Of a stretch of DNA of 45,661 nucleotides, positions 30,952 to 39,167 are shown piece by piece. Position 1 is the stretch's first letter, and every line of letters begins with the position of its first letter. The translations under genes were made by a program, and so were the position numbers. Location: the NCBI GenBank assembly GCA_036405135.1, contig DASWYF010000051.1, forward strand, positions 1 to 45,661. The letters run 5' to 3'. This DNA is from Verrucomicrobiia bacterium. GTDB lineage: Bacteria; Verrucomicrobiota; Verrucomicrobiia; Limisphaerales; JAEYXS01. The notes beneath the pieces are model-generated. The model was not told the DNA's origin and searched no databases. It saw only the letters and a list, made by a program, of their open reading frames with translations.

Positions 30952-32663
30952 CCTTGCTGCCGATAGTCGAGAGAGAACTGCGGGTGGCGGCCAGAAACCC
31001 GGTAACCTACCGGTCCCGGTTGATGTTGCCCCTGATCGGGGGAATCATGTTCCTGATGTTCGTGCTGATGAGTCGCGGGGCTCCCGCAGTGCAGATGATG
31101 GGCCAGCAACTGTTTTACCTTTGCTTTGGAGCTTTATTTGGAGCCTGTCTGCTGGCGGGAAGCCAATTGACGGCGGACACCCTCAGCAGCGAGAAAAGGG
31201 AGGGTACGTTAGGTTTTCTCTTCCTCACGGATCTGAAGGGATACGATATCGTCTTGGGCAAGATGGTATCCTCCTCCTTCGGGGCCGTTTATGCTGCATT
31301 CTCGATACTGCCCCTGATCTCGGTCATATTTCTTTTCGGCGGAGTATCGGGTGGAGCGATGTTGCGGCTGGTGTTCTCTTCTTTAAACGTGTTGTTTCTT
31401 TCACTGGCCGTAGGGATCACCTGCTCTTGCTTGTCGAGGGAGGCGGACAAAGCCAGAGGATCTGCGATGTTGACGATATTGGCGTTGATCGCATCTGGAC
31501 CGGCCATCGGATTGCTCAACAGTTACATGCAGGATTTTCCCCGTGCCCATGCGAACATCGCACATTGGGCCCCATTCTTGATTAGCAGTCCGGTGATGAC
31601 GTTCGCCGCTTCACTGGATTATCTTTACGGACGGTCGCAGGCATTGTTTTGGGTCTCAAATGGAATCGTTCATGCGTTTGGGTGGGCTTTTATGCTTTCC
31701 AGTTGCTGGCTGGCTCCAAGGACGTGGCAGGATAAGGCGGCATCAAAACGAGAGGCAAGCTGGCGGGAGTGGACGCGCAAGTTTCTCTATGGAACGGGTG
31801 AAGCGATGGCGCTATACCGGGCACGGTTGCTGGATATCAATGCCGTGCATTGGCTGACTAGCCGGGAGAGATTCAGGGGGTTGCAATTATGGATCGCGCT
31901 GGCCGCGATCACCGGGGCCTGGTTTCTGTTCTACATGGTTTTAGGCGGGGCAGACTGGTGGAATATGGGGATGGCATTTTTCTTTGTGATCGCAACCAAC
32001 ACGATCGCGAAATTCATGATGGCAGTTGAGTCAACCAAGCGGTTTGCGGCTGATCGGGAAAGCGGAGCACTGGAGCTGCTGTTGTGCACGGAAATATCCG
32101 TGGAGGATATCATCCGCGGACAACTGCTTTCCGTGCGCAGACGGTTCACTCTGCCTTTCATAGTGATATTCGGGCTGGGCATGCTGTTGTTTGTGATGGT
32201 TGGGATACAGCGTCCGGGCAGCATGCAGTGGGAAACGGTCGTGCTGATCGCCGTCGGTTATGTCGTGTTTTGGGCTGACTACTATGTGATGCCATGGTGG
32301 GCGATGTGGATGGCGATGGATTCAAAAATACCGAAGAACGCCGGGGTGCAAGCGGCGCTGTTCATAATGTACGGGCCATGGATCGCGACGCACTTCTGGA
32401 GAGGAATCGTTTCGGCGATCACTTATTATCTTTTCATGGTCCGGGTTGTTCCTGATTTGTTCATTGTGTTCTCCTGGTTGCTCATCAGCCTTGGCTTCGA
32501 CATTTATGCTTACAAAACGGCCAGGAAGCGTCTGCACGCAGAGTTCCGAGCAATCGCGATGTCACGGTATGTCGCGCCGGAGAAACTGACGTTCTTGGGC
32601 TGGCTCGGTAAAGTGTTGGGCAAGGGGGCGGCGAGGATGAAATCTAAACGAGGCCGTGCTTAG
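30948..32663 (+). CDS. ABC-2-type transporter permease (tandem paralog 2)
   Basis: 571 residues, clearly paralogous to its neighbour: TLLPIVERELRVAARNPVTY, SSEKREGTLGFLFLTDLKGY and YDIVLGKMVSSSFGAVYAAF are almost the same as in the first protein. The second-half motif is FAADRESGALELLLCTEISV, again repeating the permease signature. Hydrophobic segments and the KTWQ/RTWQ-like turn (APRTWQDKAASKREASW) match. The two would form the membrane part of a heterodimeric exporter. The ATPase must be supplied from elsewhere. Its stop overlaps the stop of the convergent PHP gene by four bases. Confidence 0.85.
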   Translation: MTLLPIVERELRVAARNPVTYRSRLMLPLIGGIMFLMFVLMSRGAPAVQMMGQQLFYLCFGALFGACLLAGSQLTADTLSSEKREGTLGFLFLTDLKGYDIVLGKMVSSSFGAVYAAFSILPLISVIFLFGGVSGGAMLRLVFSSLNVLFLSLAVGITCSCLSREADKARGSAMLTILALIASGPAIGLLNSYMQDFPRAHANIAHWAPFLISSPVMTFAASLDYLYGRSQALFWVSNGIVHAFGWAFMLSSCWLAPRTWQDKAASKREASWREWTRKFLYGTGEAMALYRARLLDINAVHWLTSRERFRGLQLWIALAAITGAWFLFYMVLGGADWWNMGMAFFFVIATNTIAKFMMAVESTKRFAADRESGALELLLCTEISVEDIIRGQLLSVRRRFTLPFIVIFGLGMLLFVMVGIQRPGSMQWETVVLIAVGYVVFWADYYVMPWWAMWMAMDSKIPKNAGVQAALFIMYGPWIATHFWRGIVSAITYYLFMVRVVPDLFIVFSWLLISLGFDIYAYKTARKRLHAEFRAIAMSRYVAPEKLTFLGWLGKVLGKGAARMKSKRGRA

Positions 32664-33460
32664 AAATTAACTGAACGTTTCTGGCGCTTTTCAAAACGCA
32701 GGGTCTGGGTGTAGCCGACGGAACGAGCGAGGGAGATGGCGGCTTCGAAATCAGCACCGACTTCCTCGGGCTTGTGCGCGTCGGCACCGAAGGTGATAGG
32801 GACACCTTCAGCGATGGCGAGTTCGAGGAAAGAACGGCTGGGGTAGATCTCGCGGCAGTCTTTGCGGAGACCGGCGGTGTTCAGTTCAAAGGCGGTGCCG
32901 GTTTTCTTGGCGGCGGCAAGAAAGCGTTTAAAGAGCGGGGTGCAGTCTTGTTGTGGACGATGGCCGAACTTCTTCGGCAGATCGGGATGGCCGATGATCT
33001 CGAAGAGGCTGGATTCGGCGGCCATGGTCAGGCGGTCGAAGTAAACGCTCCAGACTTCAAAGGGATCGCGATTCTTCCACTGAGAAAGCTTGTAGGGGTT
33101 GTCCACGTCCCAACTGTCCGAGACGTAGTGGACCGAGCCGATGAGGTAGTCCCACGGATGACGGGCGGTGAGGTCGCGGATCCAGTCTTCGTGGCCGGGC
33201 AGGTAGTCTACCTCGAGGGAGAGGCGAATGGTGAGTTGCGGGTAGTCGCGCTGGGCCTTGCGGACTTTTTCCACATACTCATCCAACTGATCGATGCGCA
33301 TGCGCCAGTCATCGAAGTCATCGCGTGCCATGGGCGAGTGATCGGAGAAGCCGATCTCATCCAGCCCGACGGCCAGGGCACGGGCGGCGTAGTCAACGGG
33401 TTCGCCAACGGCATGGCGGCACAACGGCGTGTGCATGTGGTAATCGGCCGGTTTCGACAT
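32660..33460 (-). CDS. hisJ: Histidinol-phosphatase, PHP family (HisJ-type)
   Basis: 266 residues. DYHMHTPLCRHAVGEP is the first metal-binding HxH motif of PHP phosphoesterases. IGFSDHSPM (second motif), SLEVDYLPGHE (metal Glu/Asp), IGSVHYV and EIIGHPDLPKKFG supply the remaining ligands, and ITFGADAHKPEEVG ends the active site. This pattern fits the histidinol-phosphate phosphatase of histidine biosynthesis, but PHP families overlap and no other his gene is present. I start at ATG 33460; the frame extends to 33520, where MFPIFPHLDIP reads as spacer. Convergent to the permease gene. Confidence 0.85.
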   Translation of the reverse strand: MSKPADYHMHTPLCRHAVGEPVDYAARALAVGLDEIGFSDHSPMARDDFDDWRMRIDQLDEYVEKVRKAQRDYPQLTIRLSLEVDYLPGHEDWIRDLTARHPWDYLIGSVHYVSDSWDVDNPYKLSQWKNRDPFEVWSVYFDRLTMAAESSLFEIIGHPDLPKKFGHRPQQDCTPLFKRFLAAAKKTGTAFELNTAGLRKDCREIYPSRSFLELAIAEGVPITFGADAHKPEEVGADFEAAISLARSVGYTQTLRFEKRQKRSVNF

Positions 33461-33509
33461 TCGGGTGATAGGAAACAGGAAAGAGATGGGAATGTCCAGA
33501 TGGGGGAAG

Positions 33510-33534
33510 ATGGGAAACATCGAACATCGAGAGA
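33510..33534. repeat. Repeat family F copy
   Basis: GATGGGAAACATCGAACATC then GAGAG, similar to about 24389-24416 and 23406-23430. Located in the divergent gap between the PHP gene and the DUF3500-type gene. Confidence 0.6.
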
Positions 33535-33639
33535 AGGGGGAAAGTGCGAGGACGACGACGAGGACGAGAACGATTACGAGGGGGCGTCATTCCAAACGGG
33601 GTGGCTTGCCGGGAATGGATTCTCTGATACTATTCTCTC

Positions 33640-34635
33640 ATGCCCCAAAAGACCGTTGCCTGTCCGGACTGCGACTCATCCTTGAGCCGCCGTGATTTCA
33701 TCAAGACTTCTGCATTAGGTGTGGCTGCTTTGGCGGCCGCACCGGAGTTGCTGGCGAAGGATAAGGCGTTGCCGAAGTCGGAGGCGTTGGTGGTGGATCT
33801 TTATGGGACGTTAAGCGAGGAGCAAAAGAAGACGGTGTGCTTTCCGTTCGGGCATGAGCTGCAATCCAAGGTGGATAACAACTGGCATATCACGAAGCCG
33901 ACGCTAACGGATTTCTACACGAAGGACCAGCAGGAGATGGTGAAACAAATATTCTTGGGGCTGCACAGTGAGGAGTATGCGCAGACTGTGATCGGGCAAG
34001 TGGCGCATGACAGTGGTGCGGCAGGTTTTGGCGCGAGTTCACTCGCCATCTTCGGCGAACCGGGCAAAGGTAAATTCCAGTTCGTACTGACGGGTCGGCA
34101 TTGCACGCGGCGGTGTGATAATGATTCGGTTCCGGGTGTCGCGTTCGGTGGGCCGATCTTTTACGGACATGCGGCGAAGAGTTTCAATGAAGACCCGAAC
34201 CACGAAGGGAACGTGTATTGGTATCAGGCGAAGCGGGCGAATGAGGTGTTCAAGGCTCTAGATGGAAAACAGCGCGAAGTGGCGTTGCTCGGTGAAAGTC
34301 GGGCTGAAAGAGGGACTAGGACTGTAGCACTCACGGGCAAGAAGTCAGGGTTGCCAGGCATCCGCGTGGGGGACATGAGCAAGGATCAACGGGAGCTGGT
34401 GCAGAAGGTGATGTCTGACTTGCTGATGCCGTTCCGTAAATCTGACAGCGAAGAGGCGATGAAGTATATGAAGAAGCAGGGGGTGGAGAACCTGCATATG
34501 GCTTTCTACAAGGATGAGGATGTGGGCAAAGATGGGTTATGGGATGTGTGGCAGATCGAGGGGCCGTCCATGGTATGGTATTTCCGCGGTGATCCACATG
34601 TGCATACGTGGGTGCATGTGAAGGAGACTGTGTAG
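33640..34635 (+). CDS. Tat-exported DUF3500-type protein
   Basis: 331 residues. SRRDFIKTSALGVAALAAAP (17-36) is a twin-arginine signal, so the protein is exported folded. The body matches DUF3500: LYGTLSEEQKKTVCFPFGHE, FVLTGRHCTRRCDNDSVPG, FGGPIFYGHAAKSF and VWYFRGDPHVHTWVHV. The His-rich GPxFYGH and HVHTW segments suggest a metal site. Function unknown. DUF3500 members occur in Planctomycetes and Verrucomicrobia, from memory. It begins 180 bases from the divergent PHP gene; no operon partner is obvious. Confidence 0.8.
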   Translation: MPQKTVACPDCDSSLSRRDFIKTSALGVAALAAAPELLAKDKALPKSEALVVDLYGTLSEEQKKTVCFPFGHELQSKVDNNWHITKPTLTDFYTKDQQEMVKQIFLGLHSEEYAQTVIGQVAHDSGAAGFGASSLAIFGEPGKGKFQFVLTGRHCTRRCDNDSVPGVAFGGPIFYGHAAKSFNEDPNHEGNVYWYQAKRANEVFKALDGKQREVALLGESRAERGTRTVALTGKKSGLPGIRVGDMSKDQRELVQKVMSDLLMPFRKSDSEEAMKYMKKQGVENLHMAFYKDEDVGKDGLWDVWQIEGPSMVWYFRGDPHVHTWVHVKETV

Positions 34636-34672
34636 GAATGGCCGCAAAGAAGCGCATAAGACGCAAAGAAAA
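34636..34672. repeat. Repeat family G copy
   Basis: GAATGGCCGCAAAGAAGCGC then ATAAGACGCAAAGAAAA, matching 23433-23467. It occupies the whole gap between the DUF3500-type gene and the next gene. Confidence 0.6.
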
Positions 34673-34675
34673 CTT

Positions 34676-35041
34676 ATGCTGAAAACGGATGGCATCAAGG
34701 CAAAGTCGGGCAAGGAGTTGAAAGCTCGTCTGGCTTTGCTGGTTTTGGTCGGGGTATTTGGCCTGACATGCGCGCACTTTGCGCTAAAAGAGAGTCCTCC
34801 TGAAGTTCCCAAAGAGTGGACAAGACTTCGTCCAGGGATGACTCGTGCTGAGGTGTTGGCCGTGACTTCTGCCCCAGTCTTCCATGTTTATCTCGGATAT
34901 GAGCTAACGCGAAAGGACTTTGATCAAGGTTATGTTCAACTTGGTGTAACCTATGATGAGGCTGGGTTTTCAAGGCATGCTCAAGTGACTTTCATGACCC
35001 ATAAGTCTGCGGTTTATCAAGGGCCAGATTCTTTGTTTTGA
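34676..35041 (+). CDS. Small membrane-anchored BamE/SmpA-like protein
   Basis: 121 residues. A hydrophobic segment (LALLVLVGVFGLTCAHFAL, about residues 19-37) anchors it or acts as a signal. The exported part has LRPGMTRAEVLAVTSAPVF, which matches the helix-turn-helix start of BamE/SmpA-like domains (GMTRAEV-x-L-x-G-x-P). BamE proteins are lipoproteins of the outer-membrane assembly machine; this one has no lipobox, so it is only BamE-like. Function unknown. Confidence 0.65.
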   Translation: MLKTDGIKAKSGKELKARLALLVLVGVFGLTCAHFALKESPPEVPKEWTRLRPGMTRAEVLAVTSAPVFHVYLGYELTRKDFDQGYVQLGVTYDEAGFSRHAQVTFMTHKSAVYQGPDSLF

Positions 35042-35167
35042 TCGTGCTGCTTTTGAATTCAGTGTTTGAACTCCTTCAGTCGCTTCCCTAAATTTCCCTC
35101 ATCAGCCAATCGAGTTTGAATAATCTGCTGGGGAATGGCTCCAAGTAGATGAGCCTGTTTTAAATCT

Positions 35168-36214
35168 ATGAAGCGAATCGGATTTGGATTAGCAGCCGGT
35201 GCCTTGTTGCTGGCGGGTGTGCCCGAAGCCAGTGCGAAGGTGGATTTCGTCAAGGACATCCAGCCCATCTTGGTGAAGACGTGCGTGGAGTGTCACAGCG
35301 CGGAGAAAACCAAGGGTGACCTGCGCCTGGATAACAAGGAAGGTGCGCTGCACTCGGTGAAGGTGGGCAAGAGTGCAGATAGCGAATTGTATAAGCGTGT
35401 TATTTTGCCGAAGGATCATGATGACATCATGCCGCCTAAGGGCGAGCCGCTCAGCAAGGCGCAGACAGATTTGTTGAAGGCGTGGATCGATGAAGGAGCT
35501 GCGTGGCCGGATGGGTTGACGCTCAAAGGTGGCGGCGATGCTTCCGCCAAGGCAGAGGATGTGCTGCCGGATATCAAGCCGAACGCGAATGAATTGAAAG
35601 CTTACGCGAAACTGGAGGAGCAAGGCTTGGCGGTGCGGCAAATCGCGATGAACAGCCAATGGCGTTCCGCGAGTTGGCATTTGAGCAAGGACAAGGTGAA
35701 TGACCAGACGCTGGCGCAGCTCAAGGATGCGACGGTGATCTTGGATCTGAACTTGGCGGGCACGAAAGTAACGGATGCGGGGTTGGCGAATCTCAAAGGG
35801 TTGAACGGATTGCGCAAGCTGCATCTGGAGAACACGGCGATCACTGATAAGGGATTGGAGAGTCTTAAAGGGATGAGCAATCTGCGTTATCTGAATCTCT
35901 ACAACACGGCCATTACGGATAAGGGATTGGAACAGTTGAAGGGCCTAAAGAACCTGAAGAACGTGTATGTGTTCCAGACCAAGGTGACGGATGCAGGTGT
36001 GAAGTCGCTGAAGGCGGCTTTGCCGGGTGTGGATATCAATACGGGCGCAGAACTGCAGGTCTTGGCCAAGGTGGCTGAGGAGCAAAAGGCCAAGGCTGAG
36101 GCGGAAAAGAAAGAGGCCGATAAGAAGGCTGCCGAGAAAAAAGCCGCTGATGAGGCAAAGAAGAAGGCGGATGATGCCAAGAAAGCTGCCGAGAAGGACA
36201 AGAAGAAGGAATAG
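35168..36214 (+). CDS. Cytochrome c-type (PSCyt1) domain protein with leucine-rich repeats
   Basis: 348 residues with a signal peptide (MKRIGFGLAAGALLLAGVPE). The next 90 residues are a Planctomycete-type cytochrome domain: FVKDIQPILVKTCVECHSAE (C-x-x-C-H at about residues 38-42), GDLRLDNKE, PPKGEPLSKAQTDLLKAWID and GAAWPDG. A linker leads into about four leucine-rich units (LNLAGTKVTDAGLANLKGL, then three similar). The tail (KAEAEKKEADKKAAEKKAAD and on) is a highly charged Lys/Glu/Ala helix. It is likely periplasmic and able to bind one haem c. A perfect terminator follows. Role unknown; electron transfer with protein binding is an inference. Confidence 0.88.
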   Translation: MKRIGFGLAAGALLLAGVPEASAKVDFVKDIQPILVKTCVECHSAEKTKGDLRLDNKEGALHSVKVGKSADSELYKRVILPKDHDDIMPPKGEPLSKAQTDLLKAWIDEGAAWPDGLTLKGGGDASAKAEDVLPDIKPNANELKAYAKLEEQGLAVRQIAMNSQWRSASWHLSKDKVNDQTLAQLKDATVILDLNLAGTKVTDAGLANLKGLNGLRKLHLENTAITDKGLESLKGMSNLRYLNLYNTAITDKGLEQLKGLKNLKNVYVFQTKVTDAGVKSLKAALPGVDINTGAELQVLAKVAEEQKAKAEAEKKEADKKAAEKKAADEAKKKADDAKKAAEKDKKKE

Positions 36215-36232
36215 AGCTATTTGGACTTCCCT

Positions 36233-36267
36233 GAAAACGCCTCGGAGCATAGCTTCGAGGCGTTTTC
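36233..36267 (+). terminator. Rho-independent terminator after the cytochrome/LRR gene
   Basis: GAAAACGCCTCG (36233-36244) and CGAGGCGTTTTC (36256-36267) form a perfect 12-bp stem with an 11-base loop, then GTTTTAAC. It isolates the next gene. Confidence 0.85.
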
Positions 36268-36318
36268 GTTTTAACAACTGGATGAAAGGCATGAATCCAG
36301 CTTCTTTTGGCGACGCGT

Positions 36319-37317
36319 ATGAGGGTGTCTAACTTTGGACAGGTATGTGTTCTGGCGATAGGACTGCTTGGGGCAGCTTTGGCTCCGGTGTCCTCGCAGG
36401 CGGCTCTGGTGGACGTGGAACTGGCAGAGTTGCCGGTGACGGATGCGCTGAATCTGGTGGCTCGCCAAGCGGGATTGTCAGTGCAGATCGATGAGACTCT
36501 GGAGACGGCCAAGGTGCGTCCGGACAAATTGCCATGGGGTCCGCCTACCCTGAAAATTCAACTCAAGCAGGTAGCGGCAGATCAGGTGTTGGAGAGCATG
36601 GCAGGGGCGTATGGTTTGGTGGTGGATAAGAGCCGGGGAGCGGAGTTGGCCAAACTGCGTTTTGCCAGGGCGGATGAACTGGTGTTCAAACGGGCCCCGA
36701 AAACATTACCTGATCCGCTCAAGGATTTGCGGAAGATTCCGTTGCTGCTCTTCGATGAAATTCCCGTGATGCAAGTGGTGCAGACGCTGGCTTTACAAAG
36801 CCGGTTGAATCTTGTTCCGAGTCATGAACTGATGACAGGGACGAATGCTCAAGGGGCGGCGTGGCAGGAAGCGTTACTTACATTGAAGATCCGGAATGTT
36901 AGTCCGCAGCAAGCCCTCGAAGCGGTATTGGATGCGAGCGGATTGGTGGTGGATTGGAGCGGGTTGGGACAGGTGGGGGTGATCTATCCGGCCAGCCGTT
37001 TTGCGCAATCGGGTAACAAGACGATCGCCCAGCCACCGGTGCAGGGTGAGAAGACTGATTTCACGCTGGCAGATCTGGCGTTGGAGGATTTCGTGCAGTT
37101 GATCGGGACGCAATTGGGGGTGAACTTGGTTATCTCCACATCAGTGCGACAGGCGACAGGAGCGGACAAACAGCCTTTGTTGCAAAGCAGCATCTCCATC
37201 TCGCAGAAAGGGATCACGCCGCTGGCGGCGTTGCAGGAGGTGTTGAAGAGCAAGGGGCTGGAGTTTCGATGGAGTCAGAGGGCGGAGGTGGGGATTGTGG
37301 ATGTGGTAAAAAAATAA
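36319..37317 (+). CDS. Periplasmic STN/secretin N-domain-like protein
   Basis: 332 residues from ATG 36319 with a signal peptide (MRVSNFGQVCVLAIGLLGAA). Three similar blocks follow: DALNLVARQAGLSVQIDETL, VVQTLALQSRLNLVPSHEL and DFVQLIGTQLGVNLVISTSV, each followed by a strand and a helix such as TLKIRNVSPQQALEAVLDAS. This pattern matches STN domains, the short domain at the start of secretins and TonB-dependent receptors, which bind peptide partners. No secretin pore or TonB barrel follows, so the protein is a stand-alone array. An in-frame TTG at 36307 is possible. Function unknown, envelope location inferred. Confidence 0.75.
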   Translation: MRVSNFGQVCVLAIGLLGAALAPVSSQAALVDVELAELPVTDALNLVARQAGLSVQIDETLETAKVRPDKLPWGPPTLKIQLKQVAADQVLESMAGAYGLVVDKSRGAELAKLRFARADELVFKRAPKTLPDPLKDLRKIPLLLFDEIPVMQVVQTLALQSRLNLVPSHELMTGTNAQGAAWQEALLTLKIRNVSPQQALEAVLDASGLVVDWSGLGQVGVIYPASRFAQSGNKTIAQPPVQGEKTDFTLADLALEDFVQLIGTQLGVNLVISTSVRQATGADKQPLLQSSISISQKGITPLAALQEVLKSKGLEFRWSQRAEVGIVDVVKK

Positions 37318-37420
37318 GTTTCAAGTTTTCAGTGTTCAGTTTTCAGAGGGCCAAAAGGTTTCTAGTTTCTGGTTTTGAGTTTCGGGTCCTAAGCGGACAT
37401 GTTTCGATCAGTTTCAAAAG

Positions 37421-37448
37421 AAAACCCGGCTGAGATCAGCCGGGTTTT
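37421..37448. terminator. Bidirectional terminator between the STN-type gene and the phosphohexomutase
   Basis: AAAACCCGGCTGA / TCAGCCGGGTTTT with a 2-base centre, T runs in both directions (TTTTTG and TTTTCTTTTG). It serves the two convergent genes that end at 37317 and 37487. Confidence 0.85.
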
Positions 37449-37486
37449 TGTCTGTGTGAATCTGTGTTGATCCGTGGCTAAAACTC

Positions 37487-38920
37487 TTAGCCTTGCAGGA
37501 GTTTCTTGCAGGCTTTGCGGAGTTTTTCCAACTGCGCGGTGGACTTGGCTTCGATGTAGCAGCGGATGAGGGGTTCCGTGCCGCTGGCGCGGAAGGCGAC
37601 CCATTCGCGGTTCGGCAGGAGGAACTTGTAGCCATCCGTGGTGATGAACTTCTCGACCTTCAGGTTGCCGACCTTTTCCAAGCCACCGGCGAGCATCTTT
37701 AGGAGGGCTTCCTTCTTGTCCGGCGGGATGGCGACGTTGATGCGGTCCGTATGAAATTCGCCGGTTTGTTTCTCCAGCGATTTCATGATCTGACCGAGTG
37801 ACTTCTTCTCGTAGGCGACGAGTTCCGCCATGAGCAAGCAGGCGAGGATGCCGTCCTTCTCCGGCACGTGACCTTTCACGCTGAGGCCGCCAGATTCTTC
37901 ACCGCCGACGATGATCGGTTCGCTCTCCATGAGGGCGCCGATGTATTTAAAACCGACGGGTGTCTCGTGAACTTTCACGCCGAGGACTTCGGCAATCCCA
38001 TCAACTTGGTGGCTCGTCGGCACAGTGCGCACAACCGCGCCGGTCCAGCCACGATTCTTCTTCAAATGATAGAGGGCGAGGGCGAGGACTTGGTTCGGGG
38101 TGATCCAAGTGCCGTCCTTATCCACGATGCCGAAGCGGTCGGCATCGCCGTCCAAGCCGAGGCCGATGCTGGCTTTGCCGCTGCGGATGAAATCGCTGAC
38201 AGCGTGCATGCCTTCGGCATTCGGTTCCGGATGATGCCCGCCGAAGAGCGGGTTCAGTTCATCATGGAAACGGGTGACTTTGACACCGGCTTCTTCAAGC
38301 AAGGTATCGAGGTAACCGCGACCTGTGCCATACATCAACTCCACGGCGATCTTCATCTTCGCCTTCTCGATGGCCTTGAAATCGATGAGCTTCTTGATCT
38401 GTTTGAAGTAGGCGGGCAGGGGATTGATGGTCTTGCACTTGAAGGTGCCGACGACGGCTGCCTTGAAGGTCCAGTTTTCAGCCTGCAACTTCGCGATGAT
38501 GGCCTCGACCTGCTTGGTGACTTCCGGCGGAGCGGCAGCACCATTGCTCGGGGAGAATTTCAGGCCCTGATACTCAGCCGGGTTATGGCTAGCGGTCATG
38601 TTGATGCCGCCGATGGCTTTCAGGTTGCGAATTGTATGTGCGATGACGGGTGTTGGTGCATCGCGATCGCACATGACGGGCGAGAGGCCATTGGCGTCGA
38701 GGACTTCCGCAGCGGCGAGGGTGAACTCGTGGCCGAGGAAACGGGTGTCGTGACCGAGGATGACGATGGGCTTGCGGCCGTAGATGGCAGACTTGGGATT
38801 GGCGAGTTCGCCTTTCCAATATTCCGCGATAGCCTGAGTGGCGAGGCGGACTGCATCAAAGGTGAAATCGCGTGCGATCAGACCGCGCCAGCCGGAGGTG
38901 CCGAATTTGATGGTAGGCAT
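37487..38920 (-). CDS. Phosphoglucomutase/phosphomannomutase family protein
   Basis: 477 residues of the alpha-D-phosphohexomutase family, interconverting sugar 1- and 6-phosphates. KFGTSGWRGLIARDFT starts the domain. GINMTASHNPAEYQG contains the catalytic phosphoserine, GLDGDADRFGIVD binds the metal, VGGEESGGLSV selects the sugar and AFRASGTEPLIRCYIE is the phosphate-binding loop. The four domains are complete. The substrate (glucose, mannose or glucosamine) cannot be fixed from sequence alone. Monocistronic: a terminator follows it, and repeats precede it. Confidence 0.92.
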   Translation of the reverse strand: MPTIKFGTSGWRGLIARDFTFDAVRLATQAIAEYWKGELANPKSAIYGRKPIVILGHDTRFLGHEFTLAAAEVLDANGLSPVMCDRDAPTPVIAHTIRNLKAIGGINMTASHNPAEYQGLKFSPSNGAAAPPEVTKQVEAIIAKLQAENWTFKAAVVGTFKCKTINPLPAYFKQIKKLIDFKAIEKAKMKIAVELMYGTGRGYLDTLLEEAGVKVTRFHDELNPLFGGHHPEPNAEGMHAVSDFIRSGKASIGLGLDGDADRFGIVDKDGTWITPNQVLALALYHLKKNRGWTGAVVRTVPTSHQVDGIAEVLGVKVHETPVGFKYIGALMESEPIIVGGEESGGLSVKGHVPEKDGILACLLMAELVAYEKKSLGQIMKSLEKQTGEFHTDRINVAIPPDKKEALLKMLAGGLEKVGNLKVEKFITTDGYKFLLPNREWVAFRASGTEPLIRCYIEAKSTAQLEKLRKACKKLLQG

Positions 38921-39047
38921 GAAATTAGAAGGTAGTTGGTATCAACAGGTTGTGGGCCAATGGTTACTCCAAGAAACGGAAGATTCAAGTCTGCGGTGGT
39001 GAAATTGAGAGGTTTTGGTTGTGGGAAAGCAGTTGGTCAGAGTGATG

Positions 39048-39151
39048 CAACCCTTTCAGGGTTGTGCGTGCTTTAGCGACTTACCCAGCGTAGCCATGCT
39101 CCTGCGTCGCATGGCAACGCTGGGCTGATAGATGGAACACCTTCGGTGTTC
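39048..39151. repeat. Three-hairpin repeat element
   Basis: Three perfect hairpins in a row. The first is CAACCCT-ttc-AGGGTTG (39048-39064). The second is CCCAGCGT (39084-39091) with ACGCTGGG (39117-39124), containing an inner CCATG / CATGG pair (39094-39098, 39110-39114). The third is GAACACC-ttc-GGTGTTC (39135-39151). Similar clusters of a CAACCC hairpin, a GGGCT long hairpin and a TTCGGTGTTC hairpin are known between genes in Verrucomicrobia and relatives from memory. It lies just after the rny stop codon. Confidence 0.75.
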
Positions 39152-39167
39152 TGGGAAGGAGGATAGG

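Noticed and set aside
32660..33460. Complete histidine biosynthesis cluster
   Set aside because: Only a single PHP phosphatase gene is present; no other his genes flank it.
476..39151. CRISPR array from the many repeats
   Set aside because: Repeats are dispersed singly between genes with no regular spacing or unique spacers, and no cas gene is present.
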